Below are positions 1 through 11,349 of a stretch of DNA of 64,000 bases, piece after piece. Location of the stretch: the NCBI GenBank assembly GCA_028751875.1, contig CM054134.1, positions 71,576,571 to 71,640,570 of the forward strand, written 5' to 3'. Within the stretch, counting starts at the first letter, position 1. The number at the start of each line of letters is the position of its first letter. The notes under the pieces were generated by a model, which saw nothing but the letters and a program-made list of their open reading frames with translations, did not search any database and was not told the origin of the DNA. The position numbers and the translations under genes are program-made. Source of the stretch: Rapana venosa. Its lineage: Eukaryota; Mollusca; Gastropoda; Neogastropoda; Muricidae.

Positions 1-1710
1 TAACTTTTCTCATGTAAATCAATATTCCATCAAATAACGTAAAAGGTAACAGTGTTCCCATAACCTCTGTGGTCTTTGGGGAGCGAGATGTCAGAGACCT
101 CAGCTTCTCCAAGGGCAAGCTTATTGAGGGCAACCTCCATCTCCTCTTCCTCACTCCTTTACCTTCCCTGACCCTAAAGAGGTCAAGTACCCATTTACAA
201 CTGGGGAACTACTGAAGCCAAGGTGCGCAAAAGGTCACCCATCCACATGTAACCCCGCTCAAGCGTTAACCTTGGTTGGGGGAAAGCGGGGGGCTTGCCC
301 TGAAAAATCTGTCCTGAAAAATGTAATAGAAATAATATACTGTCTCACCCCCTTCCCAAATAACATTATGTCATAAAAAAAAAGTTTTGCGCCCCAAAAA
401 TACATATAACAACAAAACTGCAGAAATACATTCTTAATCAAATCCCAATGTAAAAAAAACCTGAAAAAGAAAACAACAAAACACAAAAAAACAACCCCCA
501 AAAGTTTTTCGGTTTTTTAAAAAAAGCAAAAAAACGCTCCCCCAGAAATCTCATGAAAAAATGTGCAAAGCCCGGGAAAAGTTGCAGTACCCAGCTTTCC
601 AAGAAAATATCACCCCTTTTCTGGCCCCTGGAATGTTGAATTGGTTGTGCAATTTGTCCTGGATAAAATGGGGGAAATCTTACATCCCGGGCCCGTTTTC
701 CCTTCCGCACTATGCCTTTGGTGTATAAGAAGAATTGTTTAAATGTGTTGCAATCAGGGGAAAGAAATGATAGTCTGTACTATTATAGATTTTGCCAAAG
801 ACATTTTTCGCCTCAGTTTTGCCCACCCAGTTTTTTTGTTTTGTAGGCAAGGGGTGCTGGTATGAATGGAAAACAACTTTAGAAACAATTGCATAGGGAC
901 TGTGTAAAAGAAAGCACTTGTTTTATCCCTCATCCCTAAAATAAAAGAAAAAAAATTTTGGAATAAGAGGAATGAGAGGTAAGTTTGTATTAATTTGGTT
1001 TGGGCATTTGCTTGTTTTGTATACAAAAAAATCCCCAGTTGTTTGGTTTATTTTAAAAAAACATCGTAGGTGGAAATAAGGTGGGGGAAAATTTATTTGA
1101 ACAAATGGATCTTTGATGCAACCCAACATTGATTTTACACCAAAAAACATGCGCATGCCTGCATAAAAACAAAAAATTTTTTTTTTGTCTAGCAGTCCAA
1201 TGCCTGAGCAGGAGAAAAAAGTGACCACGCGATTAATCCAAAAGCTTGTAAGGGAAAAAAAGTCACTACCCCTATAACTGTTCATTTCACACCCACTTTT
1301 TAGGCCAAACTTAATGTGTTTGAAAATCTGGCCACTGTCTTTTAAAAAAACCCCTCTTCAGGAAATGGGAAAACATGGTTTTCCCATAAAAAAAATCAAA
1401 CCGGGGACGCATAAGCCTTTTTAAAAATTTAAAACAGGGGGAAAATTAAACCCAAAGGGGAAAAAAAAAGCGTTCTACAAAAGCGCAAAAACACTTTCAA
1501 ATACACATGAAAAAGGGGGCAAAAAAGTTGGCGTCTTTGTGGCGATGCGCTCTCCTGGGGGAGCTCCCCCGAATTTCACGATAAAACTGCTGTGACTTAA
1601 AAGGGTACACCATACAATAAATCCATCTAGTTACAATAAATACTTTCATCAAGTGCTCTCCCTTTGGGAAAAGGGGGGTTTTACTTTTTGAACTTTTCTC
1701 AAAGTTCCGA
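1..1710. other. No recognisable gene
   Basis: AT- and homopolymer-rich sequence. Short ORFs on both strands are Phe/Lys-rich and have no recognisable motif. No repeat family seen elsewhere in the window was recognised here. Confidence 0.5.
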
Positions 1711-1829
1711 CATTGGCTTACAGTGCTGATTTTTTTTCCACTCCCAGCAGGACCCCACAGCTTCCTTCCAACCGGAGGCCAGGACAGCGTGTCCCTCTAA
1801 TCTGCTCTGTCATCTGCAGTTTGGCTCTC

Positions 1830-2580
1830 CGGTTCCACATTGGAAAATGTCTTTCACACCCACCCCAGACCCGGCCTTTGTCGTCGACTTCGAGCTGTGG
1901 GCCAAACGGTTCCCCTCTCCAGCAGCCGGGAAAACGGGGAAGGAAGTGGTTTCATGGATGGACCCAATGAACACAGTCGTTTTGCCGTCAGCCCCCAGCG
2001 CGCCCCTGGCGTTCTCCCCCGAAGCGAATCGACGGACAGAAATTTGTTGGGGGGTGCATAGTTGCAAAGGGTGCGCTTTGGTCTCGGGCGTACGAAAACT
2101 TCCCTTTCGTGATGTTGTCTGGTTGGGATTGTCCTTTTCAGGGGTTTTATCGGACAAACATGTCCCTGGTAGATGCATAAAATGCAGCGGGTTTTGGCGG
2201 GTTGATGTCTTGGATGTGATGTGCCCTACAGAAAAGGGAAATAAAAGATTCATTCCCATCGGTTTAGGGGGCCTCTCGCCCGGAGTGTTAAAACCTGAAA
2301 GATCTGATCAGGGAATCCCTTTAAATTTTCACGCGGTCCATTCTTTCCGCTTCGAAATGAATGAAAGGTGGAGGAAAAGTACTTTTCTGATATCTCTTGC
2401 AAGCATTTTTCGAGGAAACCCCGCTCGTTGTGGGACAATTTTCCCCCTTTTCGTCAATCTGGATTTGGTGGTTTTGGGGGCAGGGGGAATCCCACACAAA
2501 AAACGCCCAGGTCTCTGGGCTCCTTTGGCAACCCAGTACACTTCTCTGCCATATTTTTTTCTTTGCTGAAAGATGGCACA
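1830..2580 (-). pseudogene. Eroded TRIM-like gene copy, propeller part
   Basis: The minus strand here is homologous to part of the propeller-like exon at 17250-16900. The stretch around 2060-1840 corresponds to the section there that encodes a DRQND-like segment, then a VVSIHEN-like strand, then FGHSLNVDDKGRVW. Wording such as the 'aagctgtggcc' and 'ccagcagccgggaaa' segments on the plus strand is shared. The frame changes repeatedly: ADGKTTVF reads in one frame and the DDKGRVW equivalent in another. The stretch from 2580 to 2060 probably holds the upstream part of the same exon but is hard to align by eye. With the RING/B-box remnant at 5440-4990 it forms a second TRIM-like locus with the same strand and exon order as the better copy. 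It may be a real pseudogene, or a working paralog seen through poor sequence. Confidence 0.6.
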
Positions 2581-2589
2581 ATCACATCC

Positions 2590-3836
2590 CGGGGCTCTTC
2601 AGCGACATGGTAAAAGAAACAGGGTTCCCAAAAGAACACGCAAAATGTCCCGTCACTGATAAAGTCACTGGAAAAATGCAGAAGGTTGAATGTTGCACCG
2701 GAAGGTTTTTCCCTTGATTGGCAGAGGCTTCACTGCCTTTCCCCCTCGCATCCTTCCCCAAAAAGACTTTATCGCATCTGAGGTTTTTCGCCCTTAGGGC
2801 AGGTGGGGCTCTGCGCCTGCCCAAACAGTCCAACTCCTTCGGATGGACTGGGGCAACCCGATAGGGATTCCTCCCCAATGGTGTTTTTAGGGTCCATCTT
2901 TTCAAATTTTCGGTTTTAAACAGTTCAATTTTTGATCAGGTACCCATTTTGGCTGTGAACTGCAAAAAACGTACAGGTGTTTATGATGAGAAAGGTGTTT
3001 ATAACATTAAAAGGATTACAGGAAATAAGAAAAAATTTTTTTCTTACTTTGTTATTAGGTTAAGTTTTTGCACAGATAGCACAAACCCACAGTTGGGTAA
3101 AATTAAAATCAGTTCCGTTTTTTAAAAAAATTTGGGCCCATTGTGTGTGGGGGGAAAGGGATTAAAAAACTGCCCAAAAACCACATGCACACGGGGACTG
3201 GCTGTTAAAAAAACGCGCCCCGGTGCTTTTTCATAATCTTTGAAATAAAAGAAACAAAACACACACAACACCACACACACCAGAGCGGAAGAGGGAGAGA
3301 GAGAGAGGGGGGGGGGGGGGGGAAAAGAGGAATTTCCTTTGTTTTTGGTTTGAAAGCCCCACATTTCTGACTTTGCGATTGGTGCCGTTTTTACACGTGG
3401 TTTACGGGTGAAAAGTTGTGTACATGTTGTGATTTTTGTACATGTTTGTGATTGTGTAAGAGTGTTCTTTTTCACGCAGGGGACTAAAAGTTTAAAGCTA
3501 AGTTTCATTAAAACAAGTGGAAGGGGGTTGGGGGGTCTCAACAAATTAAATCTGAAGTGCAAGTATCTTTAAACCTGGCGCTCACAGTGAGGGTTGAACC
3601 TGGATATCTGATCAGTTAAAAGGTATTACCCATGAGAAAAGCAGGACCCTTTTGAAAAACTGTTTAAGTGTTCAAAGTTTACAAATGTTTTTTTTTTAAA
3701 GGGGTTTTTTTTAAAAGTGGTTTTTTAAAAGAAAAAAATGCTATAAAGGGTCAGTTGCCTTAGTGGCTTTTTTCTTTTTTTAGTTCCCCCAAACTCATAA
3801 CTAAATGAACCATTGTGAACTAAAATGTCCCGGGAA

Positions 3837-3868
<32 letters not shown>

Positions 3869-4680
3869 GGGTTGGGTTGTTTTTTGGGGTTTTTTTTGGG
3901 TTTTTTTTTTGCTCCCTCAATTGTTTTGTGAATTTCTGTCCTGCTGTCCCACATCGTCTTTTATCCCCGCCCCTGTATATTAGATTTGTCAGTTCATCCT
4001 AAAAAGTCAAAGTTTGCAGGGAGCCCATCCATGTCGGGCGCCATAAGGCACCAGTTAAAGGGCCCGGTTTTGCTGGGTACTTGGTGGTTTTTCAGTGGTG
4101 CCTGTCTGAGCTAGCATATGCGGAACCCCCTAGAGCCCCTAGGCAAAATTTTTTGTTAGTCAAAAAACAGACTGACAAAGAGTAAGGCACCCTCCAGGGT
4201 AGAAAACCATTACTCTCTCCAATTGGTTTGTGCGGGTTTCCCTTTAAACCCCCAAAACCCTCTAAGCCCCTACAGATGACAATTTTTGCTTAGTCCTGGA
4301 GTGAGACACCCCGGGGGATAACCATCACAGCCCCCTCCAAAGCCCCGCCCCTGTGATTCTCCACCCGGAAAAGCCCCCACACAAACTCACCACAGGACAG
4401 AATTTATGGGGAAAAAAAATTTGGGTTAACGGTTTCGATGGTGCCGCCACCTTAGATTACAGATGAACCAGTCTTGCTTAATAATTTTTAGAAACACTTT
4501 GACCTGTCTGACCCCTTGCTGCAACCAAACAAAAAAAAACCCCGTTGGCATGGCCCTTCCCTGATTTTTAAAAATACAATGATACCCAAAATCTTTCCCA
4601 ACTCGTTTCCCAAACCCCAAAATGAAAAGTATTGTGGCAGCCTTTCTTATTCTTTTTGTAACAATCTAAACCCATTTCTG
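2590..4680. other. No recognisable gene; low-complexity DNA
   Basis: Presumed intron of the eroded TRIM copy. It contains a GA/G run at 3295-3322 and a long G run near 3838-3868. No coding motif was recognised. The long Pro/Arg-rich ORFs here come from base composition. Confidence 0.5.
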
Positions 4681-4684
4681 ACAA

Positions 4685-4850
4685 ATGAGAAAAATTGAAG
4701 AAGAAATCTTAAGCGATTTTTTTTTGGAGAGAGAGAGGAAGAGAGGAGAGGGGGAGAGAGGGGGGAGAGGGAAAAAGAGGAGAGAGAGAGGGGGAGAGAG
4801 AGAGATTTTTTTTATTATTTTTTTTTATTTCGGGGTTAGGGGAAAAAGCA
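4685..4850. repeat. (GA)n / G-rich low-complexity tract
   Basis: Purine-rich GAGAGAGG tract on the plus strand, followed by a T-rich run. It immediately follows the eroded B-box remnant in that gene's direction, so it lies in its presumed intron. Confidence 0.85.
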
Positions 4851-4946
4851 CTCGTGTGTTTTTTTTTTTTTCCGGTCCCCCGTGTGTATGCATTTTTTGA
4901 AAATGTTGTCACCCATTGGGAAAGAGAGAGGGGTTTTTTGAAAGCT

Positions 4947-5440
4947 TTACCTTTTGTTTCTTTGCCAGCCCCTTTTCTTTGGCACCCCCTTGGGTTCTCT
5001 TGTGCGGTTGTCGATTCTTGGTCGGGGGCTGTGGCCTGCCCAGCGGCCCTTGGCCTTTTTGAGGTGGCGAAATCGAGCTGCAGCTTCCGACAGTTTGCTT
5101 TTCGTGTGGTCGCTGTGTTGGTGAGCCTGCACCTGTACAAATAGGAGGTCACAGGGCACACAGTAAGGGAAACGAGGGGCTCCTGTTGTGAACTGGGCAC
5201 ATGGCCGTGCGGGCCGTCTCTTTCCATTTCCCAGCTCCTCCCCGTGAGTAGAAGTTCTGGAAACCCCCGCGCTCCTTGGGAGGGCACGGGATGGTTGCGC
5301 GACATTCCGGGCAGGGGGGAACGACGCCAGTTTTTCCTGAGCCCTCGTCGGACCCCCAAAGCAGTAAAAGCAGAAGGTGTGGAAGCAAGGAAGCAGGGGG
5401 AGAACGGTTGGAGTCTCGACACACCCCACAGTGGGTTTTT
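4947..5440 (-). pseudogene. Eroded TRIM-like gene copy, RING + B-box part
   Basis: Read on the minus strand, three frames together show the zinc-binding skeleton of a RING and a B-box. CFHTFCFYC lies near 5390-5365, CPECRATIP near 5330-5305, a CPVHNRSP segment near 5200-5170, and HSDHTKSKLSEAAARF near 5125-5070. The intact exon at 32109-31558 carries the same order: CFHTFCLPC, CPDCGKRVTIP, the B-box with HKNHTTEDLAAAAAR. The shifts between frames fall at homopolymers, and the left part of the window is indel-rich, so they may be sequencing errors and not true decay. The propeller part of the same copy is at 2580-1830, which implies an intron of about 2.4 kb. Confidence 0.65.
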
Positions 5441-5444
5441 CCCC

Positions 5445-6290
5445 GCCCCTTTCCCCTGCCCCCGTCTTTGGCAGTGCATTGCCATCCTTTCCTGCGTGAC
5501 GTCAAGATTTCCGAAAAGTCACCATGCGGAGCGTTAAAATTCTCAGTCCACTCTGTCCTTTGGGCCCAAAAACGAAAAACTGTTGGGGCCACTTGGTCCG
5601 TGTCAGTCCCCAAAGTGGATTGTGGAAAACCCCCAAACATTCCCGATGAAGCAGGCCCCAGCCAAAAACAGTCACAACACGGGAGTTGGAGCGTACTAAA
5701 CAAACAACCAACCCCCCGGGTGTGATAAGATTCCGTTGCCATTGCATCGCTGGGTAAAAAAGTTAGAATCAAAATGGACGGTTCGTCCCCTGTTAAAACG
5801 GGGGGACAACGTGCGCGGGGGGACTGGTGGAACTCGCTATAGAAGTTTATCTTTTTTTGCGGTTTTTCCGATTTCTTTTTCAGGCTTGAGCGTTTAAATA
5901 TATTTTGGCGCAATCTGACCCCCGATAAGTAGACAAAAATGCGGAAGGGACAAGAATTTGGTTTTTCCGATCAATATGGACGTTGAAGTAGCCCCAAAAT
6001 TTTCGTTGACAATACAGTGACATGAAAAATTTAAATGGTGTATTAATTTGCATGCAAGATTCTCAAACAGCAAGCGTGATTAGCATCTCCATGGATGGAA
6101 ACGGCTTGTAATGTTTTCGTTTTTGTTTTTTTTTTTACAAGAATCAGCCCCTTTTAAATTCCAATTATTATTTTCATTTTTAGGTTATTTTGATAATGTT
6201 TTTAGGAGTAATGCACCCTCTGGGCCCGGGTGATACCCCTCAATGTTGGCGTTTAGCCAAATTTTGTTTTTGTTGGGATTATATTTTTTA
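5445..6290. other. No recognisable gene
   Basis: Sequence 5' of the eroded TRIM RING exon on the minus strand. A start codon context or promoter for that copy could not be identified. T-rich runs occur around 6120-6140 and 6270-6300. Confidence 0.4.
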
Positions 6291-6294
6291 ATTT

Positions 6295-6590
6295 TTAAAA
6301 CCATTGGAAATTTTGATTACATGTAAAACTTTTTATACCAAGATAAGAGCACTTTTCCCGAACAATCCCCCGGAAAAATATCATCTCATCATCATCTCCC
6401 CTTGGTGGGACGACCGTTGGGGGGACCCGCACAGACGCTGCAAGTGGACCCCCAATGGTTTTGTCCCGGGGTGCTTTCAGGAGGTTTTTGGGACGTAAGG
6501 CCGGTCCCCCTCCTTGATGTTGGTTCCGCTTTTGGTGGTCGTCCGCTCCTTTTTTCCTTCCCCATAACCCACCACACCCACTAATACAGA
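6295..6590 (-). mobile_element. RTE-like LINE, 3' end remnant
   Basis: On the minus strand this reads MGKEKRSGRPP near its start, then a WTGLTSQ-equivalent segment, then 'gatgatgatgagatgat' as a short tandem 3' tail. The same arrangement (GKEQGAGD-like basic stretch, NIKGWTGL, basic tail, microsatellite tail) occurs on the plus strand at 11060-11300. Established knowledge: RTE-type and related non-LTR elements end their ORF with a conserved GRPR...W-I-DNI-WTGL stretch followed by a short tandem tail. Only the last part of the element is present, as expected of 5'-truncated copies. Confidence 0.6.
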
Positions 6591-7030
6591 AAACCCACCC
6601 AACACTTAACACTATCAACACTACAACACACTACACTCCCCAAACCCAACCCCCCACACTACATCACTACACTACAGCACACCACACACCCACACTCCCC
6701 CTATACAACACTACACCACACCACAACACTCATACACCACCCACATATACCACAACACCACCCCACTCCCCTACTCCCCTAAATTAAACTCACTACACTC
6801 ACCCACCACCCACACTATATACATACCTACACCCCACTACACCCACTATACTAAACCCCACCACACCAATATACCCTCACTCATTACAACACCACACCAC
6901 ACTAACTTACACCCACCACACCCAATACACTTTCCTACACCACACCACCTACCTTTACACACCCCACCACATACACTTCACTACACCACACTACCTTCAC
7001 ACATCCACCACACCCACTACCTTCAAACAC
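6590..7030. repeat. CACCA/ACACTAC-rich low-complexity tract
   Basis: About 440 bases made almost entirely of A, C and scattered T in irregular ACACCACA and CACTACAC words, with very few G. It directly abuts the 5' side of the RTE remnant. It is a degenerate simple repeat with no coding potential. Confidence 0.85.
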
Positions 7031-7039
7031 CACATATTT

Positions 7040-7700
7040 TCTAACTCTGATTTGTTTTTGCAAAAAATTGGTATTTTTAAAATTTTTAGATCGTTGGCGT
7101 TAGCCCCTTACACTTGAATGAATTATTTACTTGATGAACCAAATTTTACTTTTATCAACCAAATTACATTCGATTAATCAATGTTTGATGAAACCCAAAT
7201 TTTACTTTGGGTTAACCAGTTATATTTGATTTAAACCCGTTTACTTTGATGAACTAATTCACATCCTCCTATTAGTCCAATCTTAACTTCGTTCAGAAGC
7301 TTCTTTTTTTTAAAAAATTCTGATTCTCCCGATCTTTGAAGAATTGTGCAGCCCTATTGAAAATTTAGGCATATGGGGCGAGCTGCCGAACTTGGTGGGC
7401 CCACCCAAACTTTCTCCTGTGCATGCTGGGAGCTTAGTCACCCTCCTCCCCTACCACAGTCATAGTGCTTTGCAAAAACTGAGATTTTATTTAAATCTTC
7501 CTCGCCCCCCTGATAAAGATGTGTGGCAAAAAAAAAATGATTGATGCATTTGAGATAAGAGTTGAACGGAAGATTTTTTTTTTTTTTTTTTCAACAAAAG
7601 GGTTTTTTGTTGTCGGGGTTTTTTTTGTCGGTTTTTGTTGTTGTTTGCTTTGTTTGTGTGTTTGTTTGTTTTGTTGGGTTTTTTTTAAAATTGTCTCCAG
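7040..7700. other. No recognisable gene
   Basis: AT-rich sequence with a loosely repeated 'ttgatgaacca/aattttactt' motif at 7115-7260 and T/G-rich runs at 7570-7690. Nothing coding was recognised. Confidence 0.4.
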
Positions 7701-7749
7701 CATTGCCTGTATCCCGTTTATGTGTCTTTATATGGTTCTCCCCCAAAGG

Positions 7750-8000
7750 GGGGGATAGCCAGTGGGCAGAGCATCGCTTTCCCCAGCTAAGGTAAAGCAG
7801 CATCAAAGGGGGTTCCCCTTGGATGGGTGACGTTTTTCGCGCCTTGTTCAGTTAGTCCCCAGTTCACCCAGTGTAATGGGTACCTGCCCCTTTTGGGGCA
7901 GGGGGGTTTTAAGCAGCGATGGGAAGAGGGGTGCCCCCTATATGTGGCCCCCTTTAGAAGTTGAGGTCTCTTGCCCCACTCCCCCGACAAAAGACAAAAT
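7750..8000 (+). mobile_element. Possible eroded tRNA-derived SINE
   Basis: The segment beginning near 7753 has an A-box-like TAGCCAGTGGGCAGAG, a 'ttccccagct' stretch where the anticodon arm would lie, and a following 'ggttcccc' in place of a B box. The 3' part is a GC-rich body. The sequence is too damaged to assign a family. Confidence 0.3.
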
Positions 8001-8339
8001 TTACCAAAACGGGTACTAAAGGGGGGCTGGATGTTTAAAAAAAGCAATGGGCTTATTCCTTATTGGGAAAAAAAAGAATAAAAAATAAAGACCACAAGGT
8101 TATGGGGGTCTACCTTACAAGGGGTAGCTGTCCCCAAATTTTTGGGAGGGGGGGCGTTGACCGAGGAAGGACAAAACACTTGGTTTGTTTGATTTTTTCC
8201 CCCCCTGTTTAAAAATCTGCCTTTAATTTATTGCCCGGTGAAGCCCCGATGGGGGCCCTACAGTTGGCGGGGGCCGAAACAAAGAAATTTGGGTTGGGTT
8301 TTGCCCGACCCCTTTAAATTTTTTAATAAAAGTGTGGGG

Positions 8340-8370
8340 GTGTGGATGTATGTATGTATGTATGTATGTT
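8340..8370. repeat. (GTAT)n microsatellite
   Basis: Tandem TGTA units on the plus strand, directly next to the interspersed repeat that follows. Confidence 0.85.
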
Positions 8371-8720
8371 AAGTTCTTGATTAAACCTTGATGTGGGGCA
8401 ACAGCAAAGTGAGGGCTGTATGACCAGTGGTTTTTTCCCTATGGAATTCCACTTTACGCTTAGTCTTAGTGATCGACATGACTCCTTTTACTAGGAGGTT
8501 GCTTGCAAAGTCCTTTGCGCTGCAAACCTGGGGGTGGTTTCCTTTGGAGAAAAATTCCAACGTGACTGTCCTATGCCCCCTTTGGCCGGAGAGTGGGGAT
8601 GTCTGTGGGAAGGCATTCCACTATAATCAAATTTTTGCCCAATTTTCGAAACGCAGCTCCTCCCCTGCTGTTTTTGAGGTTCATCAAAAACGGATAAATA
8701 CATGTATGTTTGTTTGTTTG
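8370..8720 (-). mobile_element. Interspersed repeat, minus copy
   Basis: The reverse complement of 51640-52040. Shared words in order include the 'ttcttgattaa' end, 'gctgtatgaccagtgg', 'ggaattccactttac', the 'gtggggatgt..tgtggg' core and a 'cagctcctcc' segment. Two copies in opposite orientation, one eroded and one clean, show a dispersed family of roughly 350-400 bp. No coding capacity was recognised, so its class is unknown. Confidence 0.6.
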
Positions 8721-8799
8721 TTGAATGCGTGTCGCGCAAAACCAGACAACATGACCATCATACAGTTATGCACCAAATCAGTACGATTTTGAAGCAATC

Positions 8800-11260
8800 G
8801 AGTGTTTTACGGGATTTGGAGGCGCATCAAATCAACTCCAAAGAAGGACTTTCTCGTGATCCGGGGGGGACTGGAATGCCAAGATGGACCTGACATTTTG
8901 CCAAAGGCCAGGGACAAAAGGCCGTTTTTTGGCGTGGGGCGAAACCCCGACAGAGGTCTCAGACTTTTGGATTCGAAGCAGCCCCAATTTATTCGCCAAC
9001 ACCCTATACCCCCACAAGCTCAAGAAAACGAGTGGCATCACCAAAAAGGAAAAATACATAACCGATTTACTACTCTTGGCCCCCAAACGATTTAAGTCGA
9101 GCACAACAAACCAGACAAAAAAAAACTGTCCCCGGCGCTATTTGGCGTGCCCGACATGGGGACTCATGACCCTAAGATCAAGCTGAAAACCAAGAACCCG
9201 AAGAGAAATCCCGGGGTTTTTGGTTCAACTGGAAAAATGAAGGACCCGAAATCGTGAAATTTTTTAAAACTGAGATGGGGGGAGATTTTCGCATTGAATT
9301 TCCTCCAAGAGACATCAAAAACCTCACTGAGCCTTCAGCGGGCCCTTCAGGGGACAGCGCTGGAGATCCCGGGAAAAAAAGGAAAAAAAAAACCCCCGTG
9401 GGTTACCCAAAAGATATCCTGGGACCCGTGCGATAACGTAGGGAGCTAAAAACCCCGAGAAGAAACCAAAACCAGAAAAGGCCCCAAGAGTATAGAAAAA
9501 GTCAAAGGTTTTAATCAAGAAGAGATGACCCAGGCCATGGGGAACTGGATGTCAGAACAATGCCCAAGGTTGAGAAGGGGAATGGCGAAAGGAGACGCAA
9601 GGGGCGTACCCGGACCATCAAGGTATAACCAAGTCCCCGAGCCCAAGGACCCCGGGTTTTTGAAAACAAAGAGGGGTCAGTCCTTACGAGAGCGCCACTT
9701 TCTGAAGAGATAGACGAATATTGCAGCGACCTGTAAACTACAGTGAAGGTGATCCCAAAAAACTTCACGAGCAAGATCCAGACCATCGATCCCGAAAGCA
9801 CACGGGGCTGGGGAGGAGAGGGTGAAGAGCAGTAAGATCCTTGAAAGGAGGCAATCCCCGGGATTGACAACATCCCGGCTGGCTCATCGACGGAGGCCCA
9901 GGATGATCGGGATTAACAATCTCTGCCAACGTCTGGACCAGCAAAGGGGGTGGCTGAAAAAGTGGACCAATCCATCTAGTTCACTTCAAAGAAAGGGGGA
10001 CCTGAAGAAGTGCCCCAAAATTTTCGAACACAATTGGATAAGCCCTCCAAGCAAATTTTTCTTCGCTTCCCTTAAAAAGACTGAAACCAAAGCAGAAAAA
10101 ATCCTTCAAAGAACAGGCAGGATTAGACCAGGTTTGAAAACACGTCGGCGATCTTCAACTCAAAAAGGGTCATAGGAAGCACTCCAAAATCAACTACAGC
10201 CTAAACAACTATTTACTCAAGAAGGCCCTTTGACCGGTGTGGCAAAAAAAAGCTCTGTGGAAGTCATGGAGACTATAACTTCGACGAGGACCGATTCAAG
10301 TATCCAGGCGCTGTATGCAGCTCCAAAGTGCAGTCCTCAGGGTGGAGAAATCGGGGGTTCTTCCGGACTTCGTTGGAGTCGACAAGGTGCCGCTATCCCC
10401 GTTTTTTTTTCAACGTGTTCCTGGAGAAACATCATGCGGAGGCCCCCCTTGACTTCAAGCCCCAAAAAACAAGGAGGAAGGCCAGTCTGCAATTTCGATT
10501 CGCAGACGATATCGATCTATGGGCCCCGGGGAAAAAGAAATCCCGGATCTCACCACCCGATGGAAAAAATCAGCCAATGCCCCCGGTATGGAGACAACGG
10601 AAAGGGGCAAGATCCCAGTGAAAGTACTAACCCCAAACCACTCCACCAGCATCAAGATGGTGGCGAGCACTGGGGGGTAGAAAAAATTTAAGTCCTTGGG
10701 GCGTCATCACCAAAAAGGGCGAGCACACAAAAGGTGAAAATCGACTTGCTGTGGACTCTCCCCCATGATAAGGGCGAAATGTGGAGAAAACCTACTCAGA
10801 AAACCCCCATTAAGCAGATCTAAAGGCACTCGTCACACCATTGCTTGTACAGCTGTGAAGCATGGACACTTTGCCCATCTAAAACGTCGAATTACCTTTG
10901 AGATGAAATGCCCCGCGGATCCCGAACATCACCTACAGAGCCTAAAACCAATGACTACGTTGGCAGAGATGAGGCACTGGTGGCAAAAAGAACCCCTTTT
11001 CTGATACAGTCAAAAGGAGGAAACTGAATGGGTTTGGCCAACAGGCTAAAAGCCGTCAAAGCAGTCCCGCAGGGAATGGGGAAGGAGCAAGGAGCAGGGG
11101 ACGACCACGCAAAACGGATATCCAACATCAAGGGGTGGACCGGCCTCACTGACCCAAAACCCCCTGAAAGCGCCCGGGAAAAAACCATTTGGCGGTCACT
11201 TTCAGGGTCCCTGGGGGACCCACGGTCGTCCCGACCAAGGGGTGAGGGAGAGAGTGATGT
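8800..11260 (+). mobile_element. RTE-like LINE, eroded
   Basis: Parts of a non-LTR retrotransposon ORF appear in order on the plus strand, broken by many frameshifts. NTLYPHKL and a RFKSS segment near 8995-9115 match the C-terminal part of the EEP endonuclease of RTE-like elements. The reverse transcriptase is seen as an IQALY segment (about 10290), an NVFLEKHHAEA segment (about 10410) and RFADDIDLW (about 10493-10521), the ADD catalytic box. The C-terminal basic stretch followed by NIKGWTGL is near 11080-11145, and a (TATG)n tail follows from about 11260. Family-level placement rests on the RFADDIDL and WTGL wording. The element cannot be active as it stands. Confidence 0.7.
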
Positions 11261-11340
11261 ATGTATGTTTTTGTATGTTGTATGTATGTTTATGTATGTA
11301 TGTATGTAGTAGTATGTATGTAGTTTGTGTATGTGTGTTA
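11255..11340. repeat. (TATG)n tail of the LINE
   Basis: Tandem TATG units with interruptions directly after the eroded LINE C-terminus. Short tandem 3' tails are usual for RTE-like elements. Confidence 0.75.
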
Positions 11341-11349
11341 CAGAATTAG

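Noticed and set aside
1847..2569. Plus-strand ORF of 240 codons
   Set aside because: It is the antisense of the eroded TRIM propeller part; homology to 16900-17300 is on the minus strand.
4685..5485. Minus ORF of 258 codons and plus ORFs over the same stretch as new genes
   Set aside because: The region is the frameshifted RING/B-box remnant. The zinc-binding residues are spread over three frames, and the rest is basic low-complexity from a GA tract.
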